From contig CAYRZU010000030.1 of NCBI GenBank assembly GCA_964428895.1, positions 1 to 36,784 of the forward strand: DNA of 36,784 nucleotides, written 5' to 3'. The stretch is from HyVt-337 sp964428895 (GTDB taxonomy: Bacteria; Planctomycetota; Phycisphaerae; SM23-33). This document shows positions 1-6,846 of this stretch, piece by piece. Every line of letters starts with the position of its first letter. The stretch's first letter is position 1. The notes beneath the pieces were generated by a model that ran no database searches, was not told the DNA's origin, and was given only the letters and a program-made list of their open reading frames with translations. The position numbers and the translations under genes were made by a program.

Positions 1-666
1 GTCGACGCCCTCGATCGTCATCCGCGGGGCGCCGGCCCCGGTGATCTTGGCGCCCATGGCGTTGAGGAAGTCGGCGAGGTCCTGGATTTCCGGCTCGCAG
101 GCGGCCGATTCGATGACGGTGGTACCCTCAGCCAAGGCCGCGGCCATCATCACGTTGGCCGTGCCGAGCACGGTCGAGCCGAAGGGCCCGCCCATGAAGA
201 CGTCGGCGCCCTTGAGGCGGCTGGCCGTGGCGACGATGTCGCCGCTGTCGAGTTCGATCTTGGCCCCCAGGGCCTCCAGGCCGCGCAGGTGCAGGTTCAC
301 GGGACGGGCGCCGATGGCGCAGCCGCCGGGCATGGCCACCCGGGCCTTCTTCCGCTTGGCCAGCAGGGGCCCCAGCACGCAAATACTGGCCCGCATTTTC
401 CGGACGCGGTCGTAGGGGGCGTGGATGGGGGATTCGTCAACGACCTCCAGGTGCAGGTCGGCCTGGTCGCGGCGGACCGTTAGCCCCAGGTCGCCCAGCA
501 GGTCGGCGGTGTGTCGCACGTCGGCTAGGTCCGGCACGTCTCGAATGACGGAAGGCCCGTCGGCCAACATGGCAGCCGCCATGATCGGCAGGGCGGCGTT
601 CTTGGCGCCGCCGACCGTGATGTCGCCCTTGAGGCGTCGTCCGCCGTTGATAACGAATTGGTCCAT
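1..666 (-). CDS. murA: UDP-N-acetylglucosamine 1-carboxyvinyltransferase (MurA), N-terminal half, cut by window edge
   Basis: MurA transfers enolpyruvate from PEP to UDP-GlcNAc, the first committed step of peptidoglycan synthesis in the cytoplasm. The first 222 residues are visible (the family is about 420 aa); the reading frame is still open at base 1. Seen: the N-terminal MDQFVINGGRRLKGDI start typical of the family, the GGAKNAALP stretch with Lys22, and GGCAIGARPVN with Cys116, the residue that corresponds to E. coli Cys115 (the fosfomycin target). The ATG at 666 fits the family N-terminus exactly and has a purine-rich AAAGGC stretch just upstream. It lies 92 nt downstream of prmC on the same strand, so the two may be co-transcribed. 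Assignment is firm; only the C-terminal half is unseen. Confidence 0.95.
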   Translation of the reverse strand, partial: MDQFVINGGRRLKGDITVGGAKNAALPIMAAAMLADGPSVIRDVPDLADVRHTADLLGDLGLTVRRDQADLHLEVVDESPIHAPYDRVRKMRASICVLGPLLAKRKKARVAMPGGCAIGARPVNLHLRGLEALGAKIELDSGDIVATASRLKGADVFMGGPFGSTVLGTANVMMAAALAEGTTVIESAACEPEIQDLADFLNAMGAKITGAGAPRMTIEGVD

Positions 667-758
667 GTGTGCCTTTCGGTCCGCACCGACTTGACTGGAG
701 GTGAGGATACCCGCCCTGGCAAGCGGTCTTCAACGGACAAGCTGCATTTTGCGGGGGG

Positions 759-1643
759 TCACTGGATTCGCGTGGCGATGGCGATGCGTTCCAGTTCCTG
801 GTGGTCGCAAATGATCTCCGGTTCGTCGAAACGGTCGGTGTCGGCGATCAGGTCGCGCACGTCGTCGCCTTGGGTAAAACCAAACTCCATGATCAGCACG
901 CCGCCGATGCTCAGCAAGTCCGGCGCCCCGGCCACCAGCGGGCGCAGCAGGTCCAGTCCGTCCGCTCCTCCCCGCAGGGCCAGGCCCGGCTCGTGCTTGA
1001 CGGATTCGGCTACGCCCTCGCCGTTGGCGATGTAGGGCAGGTTGGCGACCACCGCGTCGAAGCTCGTCAGATCGTCGCAGTCGGCGGGTCGTTGAAGCAG
1101 GTCGGCCACGCGGCATCGCACGCGGTCGGCCACGCCGAGCCGCTCGGCATTGGCGGCGGCGACGGCGACGGCGTCGTCGCTGACGTCGGTGGCCAGGACG
1201 GTCAGGCTGTCGAGATTCTTGGCCGCGGCAATGGCTACGCAGCCGCTGCCCGTGCCGACATCCCACAGCGTGGCGGGCCTGTCCAGCGGGGACAGGCGCC
1301 CCAGGGCCAGGTCGACCAATTGCTCCGTTTCGGGGCGCGGAATCAGGACCGCCGGGGTGACCTGGAAGCTGAGCGAGTAGAACTCCTTCTGCCCGACCAG
1401 ATAGGCGACCGGTTCGTGGTCGGCAGCGCGGCGGACCAGTTGTCGGTAGGCGGCCAGTTGCTGGGCGTCCGGCTGATGGTCGTGGCGGGCGTAGAGCTCA
1501 ATCCGCTGACAGCCCAGCACGTGGGACAGCAGCATCTCGGCGATGAGACGCGCGGAGGGAACCTGCTTCTTCTCAAAATGCTCCCGCGTCCAATCCAGCA
1601 GCTTCAGGACGGTCCACGGGTCGGTTGGCGACGACTCGCTCAT
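759..1643 (-). CDS. prmC: Peptide chain release factor N5-glutamine methyltransferase (PrmC/HemK)
   Basis: PrmC methylates the glutamine of the GGQ motif of release factors RF1/RF2 using SAM. The 294 aa length is normal. Residues 1-75 form the helical N-terminal domain, followed by the family segment PVAYLVGQKEFYSLSF (78-93) and PRPETE (102-107). SAM motif I is DVGTGSGCVAIA (128-139). The substrate-binding motif reads NLPY (201-204) rather than the usual NPPY. The gene commonly follows prfA, but no prfA is present here: the gene upstream on the same strand is an isochorismatase-fold protein. The ATG at 1643 gives a standard N-terminus. Function is confident; the motif variant is noted separately. 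Confidence 0.93.
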   Translation of the reverse strand: MSESSPTDPWTVLKLLDWTREHFEKKQVPSARLIAEMLLSHVLGCQRIELYARHDHQPDAQQLAAYRQLVRRAADHEPVAYLVGQKEFYSLSFQVTPAVLIPRPETEQLVDLALGRLSPLDRPATLWDVGTGSGCVAIAAAKNLDSLTVLATDVSDDAVAVAAANAERLGVADRVRCRVADLLQRPADCDDLTSFDAVVANLPYIANGEGVAESVKHEPGLALRGGADGLDLLRPLVAGAPDLLSIGGVLIMEFGFTQGDDVRDLIADTDRFDEPEIICDHQELERIAIATRIQ

Positions 1644-1732
1644 GGGCCAGAGGTAGCATAAGTCTTCGCGGACGGCAAGCTCGTTGGCCGGGCGGCCCCA
1701 GAAAAACCCCCGGCCGAGCCATCCCCCACCCC

Positions 1733-2410
1733 CTAGCGGTTACGCCGCCCCGTGACTGATATCCTCTTGCCGTGGGCGGGGCGGGCCGCTGCCGGCGCGG
1801 CCTTGGGCTCAGGAAGGATGATATCGGACGTGGGCAGATAGACGGCGCCCTTGGCCTTCATCCGTTCGTGGGGCAGGTACTGATTGGGCGCGTCCAGGTC
1901 CAGCACGGCGTCTTTGGCGACCACCACGGAGAAGCGGCGGCCCCGCAAGCCCACCACCGCTTCGACAATGCCCTGACCCACGCCGGCGCCACAAACGATG
2001 AAGGTCACGTTGGTCAATTCCGTCAGCAACCGTTCAATGCGGGCGTGTTGGAAGATGTTGGTGTGCCGCTTCTCGAAGATCAGTTGCTGGTGGTCGTCCA
2101 GAACGTCCGCCGGCAGGTCGGTGACGTTTCGCAAGCCGAAGTTGATGCGGTCGCGCAGAACCGTGGTGGGCAGCTTCTGTTCACCACGGGTGCCGGTGAT
2201 GCAGTGCGGATGGACGCCCATGGGTCCCAGTTCACCGTGAGAGAGACGCAAGACCGTGCTGAGGACGGGCACGCGATAGGCCCGGGCCCAGCCGAACAGA
2301 CGGTGGACCTGGCGAGCGACCGCCAGCGATTCCGGCCGATAGCAGGCGCCCTTGGGGTCGAAGAAATCCCGCTGCGTCTCGATATCCAAGACAATGGTGC
2401 CGAGCCTCAT
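1733..2410 (-). CDS. Isochorismatase-fold (cysteine hydrolase-like) protein lacking the catalytic Cys
   Basis: 225 aa. The family (isochorismatase, nicotinamidase, N-carbamoylsarcosine amidase) uses an Asp-Lys-Cys triad. Seen: the N-terminal strand with Asp9 (IVLDIETQRDFF), Lys114 in FEKRHTNIF, and the segment CGAGVGQGIVEAVVGL (140-155) followed by VVVAKDA. In active members the last segment reads roughly GVATDVCVEAT, and the Cys before VEA is the nucleophile. Here that position is Ile148, so hydrolase activity of the usual kind is doubtful. The tail from about 185 is Pro/Ala/Arg rich and probably disordered. An excellent ribosome site, GAGGTGA, sits about 5 nt before the ATG. The gene stands alone between prmC and the membrane-protein pair. 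The substrate is unknown; it may be a pseudoenzyme or a binding protein. Confidence 0.8.
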   Translation of the reverse strand: MRLGTIVLDIETQRDFFDPKGACYRPESLAVARQVHRLFGWARAYRVPVLSTVLRLSHGELGPMGVHPHCITGTRGEQKLPTTVLRDRINFGLRNVTDLPADVLDDHQQLIFEKRHTNIFQHARIERLLTELTNVTFIVCGAGVGQGIVEAVVGLRGRRFSVVVAKDAVLDLDAPNQYLPHERMKAKGAVYLPTSDIILPEPKAAPAAARPAHGKRISVTGRRNR

Positions 2411-2528
2411 GGGTTCACCTCACTAACTGGGCCCTCCCATACAATTCTAGGCCCCCCGTAGGTCGTTGGCCGGATTCCGTGCGGCGGAGTTTACAAGTTG
2501 TCCCCCAGGCAACAGATGCGACGGGCCG

Positions 2529-2759
2529 CTAGACCAGCCACCCCAGCACCAGCCATGCCGCCAGCGCCAACACCCCCAAGCCAAGGATGATCTCGGCGGT
2601 TAGGATTGCCACGCGACGCGGCAACTGGGCCAGGTCGCTGACCCGCAAGGTCCGGTGGATCACCGCCACCGCGAAGCACAGGGGGATCGCCAGCCACAGG
2701 ATCAACGCCGGCGGAATGTCCATCGGGTGGTAGAACGGTATCCAGGCTAGAACGCTCAT
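2529..2759 (-). CDS. Small two-helix membrane protein
   Basis: 76 aa from the ATG at 2759 (a GTG directly before it at 2762 is also possible). Two strongly hydrophobic segments, about residues 18-36 and 52-74, are separated by a basic stretch (HRTLRVSDLAQLPRR), which predicts an inner-membrane hairpin. The start overlaps the upstream gene's stop as TGATG, which strongly suggests translational coupling, so the two proteins probably work together. I do not recognise a named family. It is conserved-hypothetical at best; nothing in the sequence suggests enzymatic function. Confidence 0.7.
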   Translation of the reverse strand: MSVLAWIPFYHPMDIPPALILWLAIPLCFAVAVIHRTLRVSDLAQLPRRVAILTAEIILGLGVLALAAWLVLGWLV

Positions 2760-3295
2760 CACGTTGGATCCCCCTGGGCCCGGTCGGCTGTGGGCTGGTT
2801 GGGCGGTTCGCCGTGAACGCCCAGCAGGGCCAGGGCGGCCGCGTCAAAGATGCACAGGAGGTTGAGCAGTCCGGCCACGCCCGCGAAGGCCAGCGCCGCA
2901 ATGGCGACCGGATAGACCAGATCGATCTTGCGCCTGGCCAGGAACAGGTCCACCTGCATTCGGTAACGGTCCGGGCGGCCGCCGGGCGCGTCGGTCGATG
3001 GCGGGGAACCGATCTCGGCATCGACCTGACGGTAGACCTTCGCCTGGCGGGCCCAGCCGACCAGCCCGTGAATGCCGGTCAGCGATTCCGCCGAAAACCA
3101 CCACGGTTCGTATCGAGCGTCCGACGTCATCACGCCGCCCATCGCCACGCCGGCCCAGAACGTTACGCCGATCGTTACGAAGATAATCAGGCCGCGCTTG
3201 GTTCGACCCAAGAAGGCGTGGCCGGCGCCGGGCACAAGCCATGCCAGCACGGCGGCCAGGATCATGCGGCCCAGAGGTATCGATTTTGCTTGCAT
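2759..3295 (-). CDS. DUF6677-like multi-pass membrane protein
   Basis: 178 aa. The N-terminus has a hydrophobic segment (residues 10-28, AAVLAWLVPGAGHAFLGR), a short basic loop, and a second helix (33-55). The LVPGAGHAFLGRTKRGLI pattern is typical of small membrane proteins placed in DUF6677 of Planctomycetota. A soluble middle part (about 57-125) is followed by two further hydrophobic stretches (about 125-160). The tail from 160 is polar and Pro-rich. It is the first gene of a two-gene unit, with its TGA overlapping the ATG of the next small membrane protein. The biochemical role is unknown; the family assignment is from memory of the pattern and should be treated as probable. Confidence 0.7.
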   Translation of the reverse strand: MQAKSIPLGRMILAAVLAWLVPGAGHAFLGRTKRGLIIFVTIGVTFWAGVAMGGVMTSDARYEPWWFSAESLTGIHGLVGWARQAKVYRQVDAEIGSPPSTDAPGGRPDRYRMQVDLFLARRKIDLVYPVAIAALAFAGVAGLLNLLCIFDAAALALLGVHGEPPNQPTADRAQGDPT

Positions 3296-3397
3296 GGTGC
3301 GTCTTTGGCTACGGAGGACTGCTGTGAGGAAGGACTCTCGCCCACCACCGGTGGATTGTCAAGCTTCTTGGCGGGCGGGGAGACGACGACGGACGAT

Positions 3398-4615
3398 CTA
3401 GACGTCCATGACCAGGACGGTGACGTCGTCTTCGGGATCGGCGTGGCCGATGTTGACGTCCAGGATGCCGGCCAATTCCATCAGCAGATAGTCCCGGGGG
3501 GCCGAGGACCAGGGCCGGACCACGTCGGGGAAGTTCCGGGGCCCGTCATGGGTGGGCAGCGGAGCGAAGGCTTGGTCGGCGCCGTCGGTGTAAAGAATGA
3601 TCCGGTCGCCATGGGCCAAGGTGGTGGTGTGGCTGTGGTACTGCGCCTCCTCGAAGACGCCCAGCAACGGCCCGTCGGCCACGAGCTGCTCGAATCGACC
3701 ATCGGCGTGGGCCAGGATCGGCCGAGGGTGACCGGCCCGGGCGTACGTCAGTTCCAGCGAGGCCACGTCCAACACGCAATAGACGGCCGTGCAGAACTGA
3801 CAGCTGGACAGGTCCTGATGGCAGATGTCGGCGTTCAGTTCCGCCAGGGCCTCGTGAGGCGGCAAGATATGGTAGGTGTTGCCGAGGATCCGCTTGGTCT
3901 GTAGGGCCTTCTTGATGAACATGGTCAGCAAGGCTGCGGGCATGCCGTGGCCGATGGCGTCGACCACATAGAACCCTACGTGGGTCTCATCCAGGCGGAA
4001 TATGTCGTAGATGTCGCCGCTGACCCAACTGGCCGGGCGGAACAGCACGCCGAACCGGGCCGGGCCCACTTCCGGCATGCGGCGGGGTAGGAAATCTCGC
4101 TGCAGCCGGGCCGCCAGTTGGAGCTGCTCGTTGAGTTCCCGGCCCATCAGGGCGTCGGAGGCGTCGCGACGGCTGACGGCCAACTCATCGTGCAGCCGTT
4201 CCAGGCTGGGCTGAAACTGGGTCGCCGCGGCCAGTTTGACGGTCAGATCGCGCCCGTCGATAGCATCGCTGACGGCCAGGAAGGGCCCGCGACGGCTGGC
4301 GAGCATCTGCCGGACGCCCTGGTGCTCGTCGGCCAGCAGGAACACCGCCACGGACGCCTGACGTTCCAGGTCATCCAGTACGTCGGCCATCATACGCCAG
4401 TCGGCGCAGTCGGCGCTGGGCGAGGCCACCACCAGCGGCGCTTGGGCCAATTCCGCGGGGGGCCACTCGGCCCAGGTGCGGTGGGCGATTTGCCAATGAT
4501 CGCCCGCTGCGGCCAGGACGTTGTTCGGGATCGGCCCATCACCGACCCACAGCAACGGCCCGCCGGCAGGCAGGGCGTGCAGGACCGGATCGGAGAATGT
4601 CGTTTCTACTGGCAC
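3398..4615 (-). CDS. SpoIIE/RsbU-type PP2C serine phosphatase with degenerate receiver-like N-terminus
   Basis: 405 aa. Residues 19-132 look like an alternating alpha/beta receiver-type domain, but where a receiver has its phospho-acceptor Asp after strand 3 the sequence reads LVVASPSAD, so it is probably not phosphorylated in the usual way. A helical linker (about 135-175) precedes the catalytic domain: ASWVSGDIYD (Asp201, Asp204), VVDAIGHGMPAALL (Asp219), ILYTDGAD (Asp344) and EDDVTVLV (Asp397). These are the acidic metal ligands of SpoIIE-type PPM phosphatases. Relatives dephosphorylate anti-anti-sigma (STAS) proteins or signal in two-component pathways. No STAS protein, anti-sigma factor or kinase is adjacent, so its partner lies elsewhere. 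It starts at a GTG with a GGGAGA stretch upstream. Confidence 0.88.
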   Translation of the reverse strand: MPVETTFSDPVLHALPAGGPLLWVGDGPIPNNVLAAAGDHWQIAHRTWAEWPPAELAQAPLVVASPSADCADWRMMADVLDDLERQASVAVFLLADEHQGVRQMLASRRGPFLAVSDAIDGRDLTVKLAAATQFQPSLERLHDELAVSRRDASDALMGRELNEQLQLAARLQRDFLPRRMPEVGPARFGVLFRPASWVSGDIYDIFRLDETHVGFYVVDAIGHGMPAALLTMFIKKALQTKRILGNTYHILPPHEALAELNADICHQDLSSCQFCTAVYCVLDVASLELTYARAGHPRPILAHADGRFEQLVADGPLLGVFEEAQYHSHTTTLAHGDRIILYTDGADQAFAPLPTHDGPRNFPDVVRPWSSAPRDYLLMELAGILDVNIGHADPEDDVTVLVMDV

Positions 4616-4752
4616 TTACGCGGGTTCTCCCGTAACGGCGCAGACGGAGGTGGTTGTCGCACCCAAAGAAAATCGTCATCTGACCGGGGCGTCTGAAGGA
4701 AGTAACCAAATGAATTGAGAGGCCTTAGCGGTCGATCAGAGGGGCCGTGCCG

Positions 4753-5217
4753 CTAGCGGGCGATGCCGGCGGAGAACATGACGCGGTCGCCTTCGCGGAC
4801 GCCAAGGCGGGCGAAGCTTCCTCCGGCGATCTCCAGCGCGTATTGGGCGTCACCAAGGCTGGGGTAATGCGTGCGCCCGGTCAGGTCCGTTTCGACCGCC
4901 ATGGTGTGGATGCGGATGATCCGCAGATCGGCGGAGATAAAGGCGATGTCCAGCGGGATCGGCACGTGCTGCATCCAGAACCGGCGTTCGGCGGGCCCGT
5001 CGTAGACGAACAGCATGCCCTCGTCGTCGGCCAGGTGCGTCCGCCCGGACAACCCCAGGCGCTGCTTGGCTTCGGTCTTGGCGATCTCAACGCGCCACGT
5101 GTGTCCGCCGATGGTCACCGTCGGTGGGGGCGACTCGCGTCTGCAGCCGGCCAGGATCGCGCCGGCCGCCAGCACGCCCAGCAGCACTCCCCACAGCGCC
5201 GGCCGGCTAGGCGTCAC
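4753..5217 (-). CDS. DUF192 family lipoprotein
   Basis: 154 aa. It has an N-terminal signal with hydrophobic core (8-22) and lipobox LAGC, so Cys25 is the likely lipidated residue and the mature protein is membrane anchored. The body carries DUF192 hallmarks: GLSGRTHLADDEGMLFVY, FWMQHVPIPLDIAFI, IHTMAVE, then YALEIAGGSFARLGVREGD. The family's function is unknown. The GTG start at 5217 lies inside the end of maf (11 nt overlap), so the pair is an operon with maf first. Length is normal for a DUF192 protein with a signal peptide. Confidence 0.88.
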   Translation of the reverse strand: MTPSRPALWGVLLGVLAAGAILAGCRRESPPPTVTIGGHTWRVEIAKTEAKQRLGLSGRTHLADDEGMLFVYDGPAERRFWMQHVPIPLDIAFISADLRIIRIHTMAVETDLTGRTHYPSLGDAQYALEIAGGSFARLGVREGDRVMFSAGIAR

Positions 5218-5803
5218 AGGCCATCCTCGTCAGCATGCGCCGGACCAACTCGATGGGCAGCCCCACCACGTTGGTGAAACTGCCTTCGATCCGGACCACG
5301 TATCGGTCGGCCGTCTCTTGGATGGCGTAGGCGCCGGCCTTGCCGATCCACTCGCCAGACTCGACGTAGGCGTCGATTTCGTCATCCGTCATCGGCCGCA
5401 TGTGAACGGTGGTGACGTCGCTGGCCATCAGCCGGCGGTCGCCCTGGATCAGGCATACGCCGGTGACCACCTGGTGAGGTGACCGGGATAGCTCGTGCAG
5501 CATCTGGCGGGCCTCGGAGGGGTCGGCGGCCTTGCCCAGCACCCGCCCGTCGAGAATCACGATCGTATCGGCGGCCAGGACCGGGGCCGACCGGTCCTTG
5601 GCGGCGTCGGCGACCGCCCGGGCTTTGAAGTAGCCCAGGGCCTCGGCCAGTTCACGCGGATGGTCCACAACTCCGGTGGGCACAGGCTCGCGCACCTGGG
5701 GGGGGGCGACCTGGAAATCGATACCCGCCTGTTCGAGCAACGCCTGTCGTCTCGGAGACGACGACGCCAAGACCAACGTCGATGTGGATGAATCCTTACT
5801 CAT
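5207..5803 (-). CDS. maf: Maf-like nucleoside triphosphate pyrophosphatase
   Basis: 198 aa. Maf/YhdE/YceF proteins hydrolyse non-canonical or modified NTPs (dTTP/UTP or m7GTP types) to the monophosphate. Seen: the N-terminal LASSSPRRQALL (11-23), YFKARAVA (59-66) with the conserved Lys, AADTIV with catalytic-base-type Asp79, a VTGVCLI strand, and GKAGAYAIQ (about 154-162), all in family order. Subfamily (YhdE or YceF) cannot be fixed by eye. The ATG at 5803 gives a normal N-terminus. It overlaps the DUF192 lipoprotein gene downstream by 11 nt. Confidence 0.93.
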   Translation of the reverse strand: MSKDSSTSTLVLASSSPRRQALLEQAGIDFQVAPPQVREPVPTGVVDHPRELAEALGYFKARAVADAAKDRSAPVLAADTIVILDGRVLGKAADPSEARQMLHELSRSPHQVVTGVCLIQGDRRLMASDVTTVHMRPMTDDEIDAYVESGEWIGKAGAYAIQETADRYVVRIEGSFTNVVGLPIELVRRMLTRMACDA

Positions 5804-5950
5804 AGGACCACGGCCCCACAGGGATAGCCATTTCCGGAAGCCTACCGCCGGGCCGAGGCGGGGTCAATACAACTGATGTGCGATAGGGCCGATTATCGCT
5901 CGTTTCCGTGGAAATCGCGCTCCGATTGCCGCGTCAACCTGGAATCGACC

Positions 5951-5979
5951 TTCACAGAATTCGGGTTGTGTGGTATACT
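5951..5979 (+). promoter_or_regulatory. Sigma70-type promoter with extended -10, for the 97-aa coiled-coil protein
   Basis: A -35 box TTCACA (5951-5956), a 17-nt spacer, and a -10 box TATACT (5974-5979) preceded by TGG, which gives an extended -10 TGn. The start codon of the small protein follows about 60 nt later with a GAGGAGG ribosome site. Confidence 0.7.
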
Positions 5980-6039
5980 TGGGTCTTACAAGTGAGGAAA
6001 AACTCACCGTTATACGTTTACACGGCGAGGAGGGCTGCC

Positions 6040-6333
6040 ATGAATGAGGCGGCGATCCGCAAGGATCTTCAGGAATTGAATGCAGAATTGGTTGATCGGC
6101 GAGTCAGCGGCCCCGCTGACCGCACCCCGGGCCTCAGCGACACCGCCCCCCAGGAGACCATTCCTGATTGCGTGTCGCAGATCCGGTTGAAGTTGAAGTA
6201 CCTCCTATTCGACCTCGAGGCCACCCGACGAGAAAACCGCTACCTGCGCCAGATGCTCGAAATCCATCGGCGGCGTGGGCAGCGAAACCAGCCCGGGTTT
6301 GATAGCAGTGGAGAAGAAGATTTCGGTTCGTAG
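6040..6333 (+). CDS. Small predicted coiled-coil protein, unknown function
   Basis: 97 aa from the ATG at 6040, chosen because a GAGGAGG ribosome site lies at the right distance and the promoter lies just upstream; the frame is open further upstream, but that part looks non-coding. Residues 1-20 (AAIRKDLQELNAELVDRR) and about 50-82 (IRLKLKYLLFDLEATRRENRYLRQ, described by ends only) are helical with leucines at heptad-like spacing, separated by a Pro/Thr-rich linker (25-45). The tail is Gly/Ser/acidic. There is no signal peptide, membrane segment or known domain. It appears monocistronic with a strong promoter, which suggests abundant expression. A structural, adaptor or nucleoid-type role is possible but nothing shows it. 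Confidence 0.7.
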   Translation: MNEAAIRKDLQELNAELVDRRVSGPADRTPGLSDTAPQETIPDCVSQIRLKLKYLLFDLEATRRENRYLRQMLEIHRRRGQRNQPGFDSSGEEDFGS

Positions 6334-6383
6334 ACTCCTTGCGAACCAGCGCGATCCGCGTGACGGAAGGGCAGACGGCAACA

Positions 6384-6421
6384 GTTAGGGGCACGGCATG
6401 AAAAATGGCCGTGCCCCTAAC
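6384..6421. repeat. Perfect inverted repeat, 14-bp arms, 10-nt loop
   Basis: Left arm GTTAGGGGCACGGC (6384-6397), loop ATGAAAAATG, right arm GCCGTGCCCCTAAC (6408-6421). The arms match without error and there is no T-run, so it does not look like an intrinsic terminator, though it lies 50 nt after the small coiled-coil gene and could protect its mRNA 3' end. It could be a REP/BIME-like unit. Confidence 0.7.
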
Positions 6422-6560
6422 GCTTGCGCCGACTGGCAGATGGAAAAGGGGGCAGACGGGCCCATCCCAAAATCCGCGCCGGGGGTCAGATTCGGTCAAG
6501 CCCCACCAACGGCCTGGACGATAAGATACCGCCAAGAGATTGGGGTTCCCTTGGCGTGCG

Positions 6561-6579
6561 GACCCCAGATATTGGGGTC
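6561..6579. repeat. Short hairpin GACCCCA-N5-TGGGGTC
   Basis: A 7-bp perfect stem with a 5-nt loop, followed by GGGACAGTTT. The right arm carries the TTGGGGTCGGGACA-type motif, similar to the GGGGGTCAGATTC motif about 90 nt upstream. Confidence 0.45.
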
Positions 6580-6665
6580 GGGACAGTTTCGTGAGCGTCG
6601 GGCCTGACCGGCTCGGCTTCATTCCTGCGCGGGTGAAAAGAGTTCAAGAAAAGCTCACGGAGTAT

Positions 6666-6694
6666 TTGACGTTCGGTCGATGTTAGCGTAGCAT
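6666..6694 (+). promoter_or_regulatory. Candidate sigma70-type promoter for the ORF-lexA unit
   Basis: TTGACG (6666-6671), a 17-nt spacer and TAGCAT (6689-6694); -35 matches consensus at 5 of 6 and -10 at 4 of 6. The ORF at 6847 begins about 150 nt downstream. No clear LexA operator palindrome was recognised around it. Confidence 0.45.
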
Positions 6695-6846
6695 GCACCA
6701 AACAGATACCAAAAAGCCTGGCAGTTGGGACGCTGACGATGGGTTGGCGCCGCTGCCGGATTTGGGTGCGTGCGACGGCTAGAGACGGATCTTTCGCCCG
6801 GCCGCACCCGAGCAACCGGCGGCCGGCGCAGTCAGGAGTAGGAACG

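Larger units (their letters stand above)
6334..6846. other. Non-coding stretch with palindromes and GGGGTC-type motifs
   Basis: A 513-nt gap without a credible gene. It holds a perfect 14-bp-arm inverted repeat (6384-6421), a second hairpin (6561-6579), two like-oriented GGGGTC(A/G)G-type motifs (around 6480-6490 and 6573-6583), and near its 3' end a candidate promoter (6666-6694). Short ORFs here have no supporting start site or codon bias. The arrangement resembles REP-type intergenic repeat clusters, but without a genome-wide count that stays inference. Confidence 0.55.

Noticed and set aside
2813..3904. 363-codon open frame on plus
   Set aside because: Antisense to the DUF6677-like and PP2C genes, crossing their gap; no ribosome site or recognisable domain.
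6640..6760. LexA operator near the lexA promoter
   Set aside because: I looked for GAAC-N4-GTTC and CTGT-N8-ACAG type palindromes and found none; the operator of this lineage may differ, so its absence is not shown.
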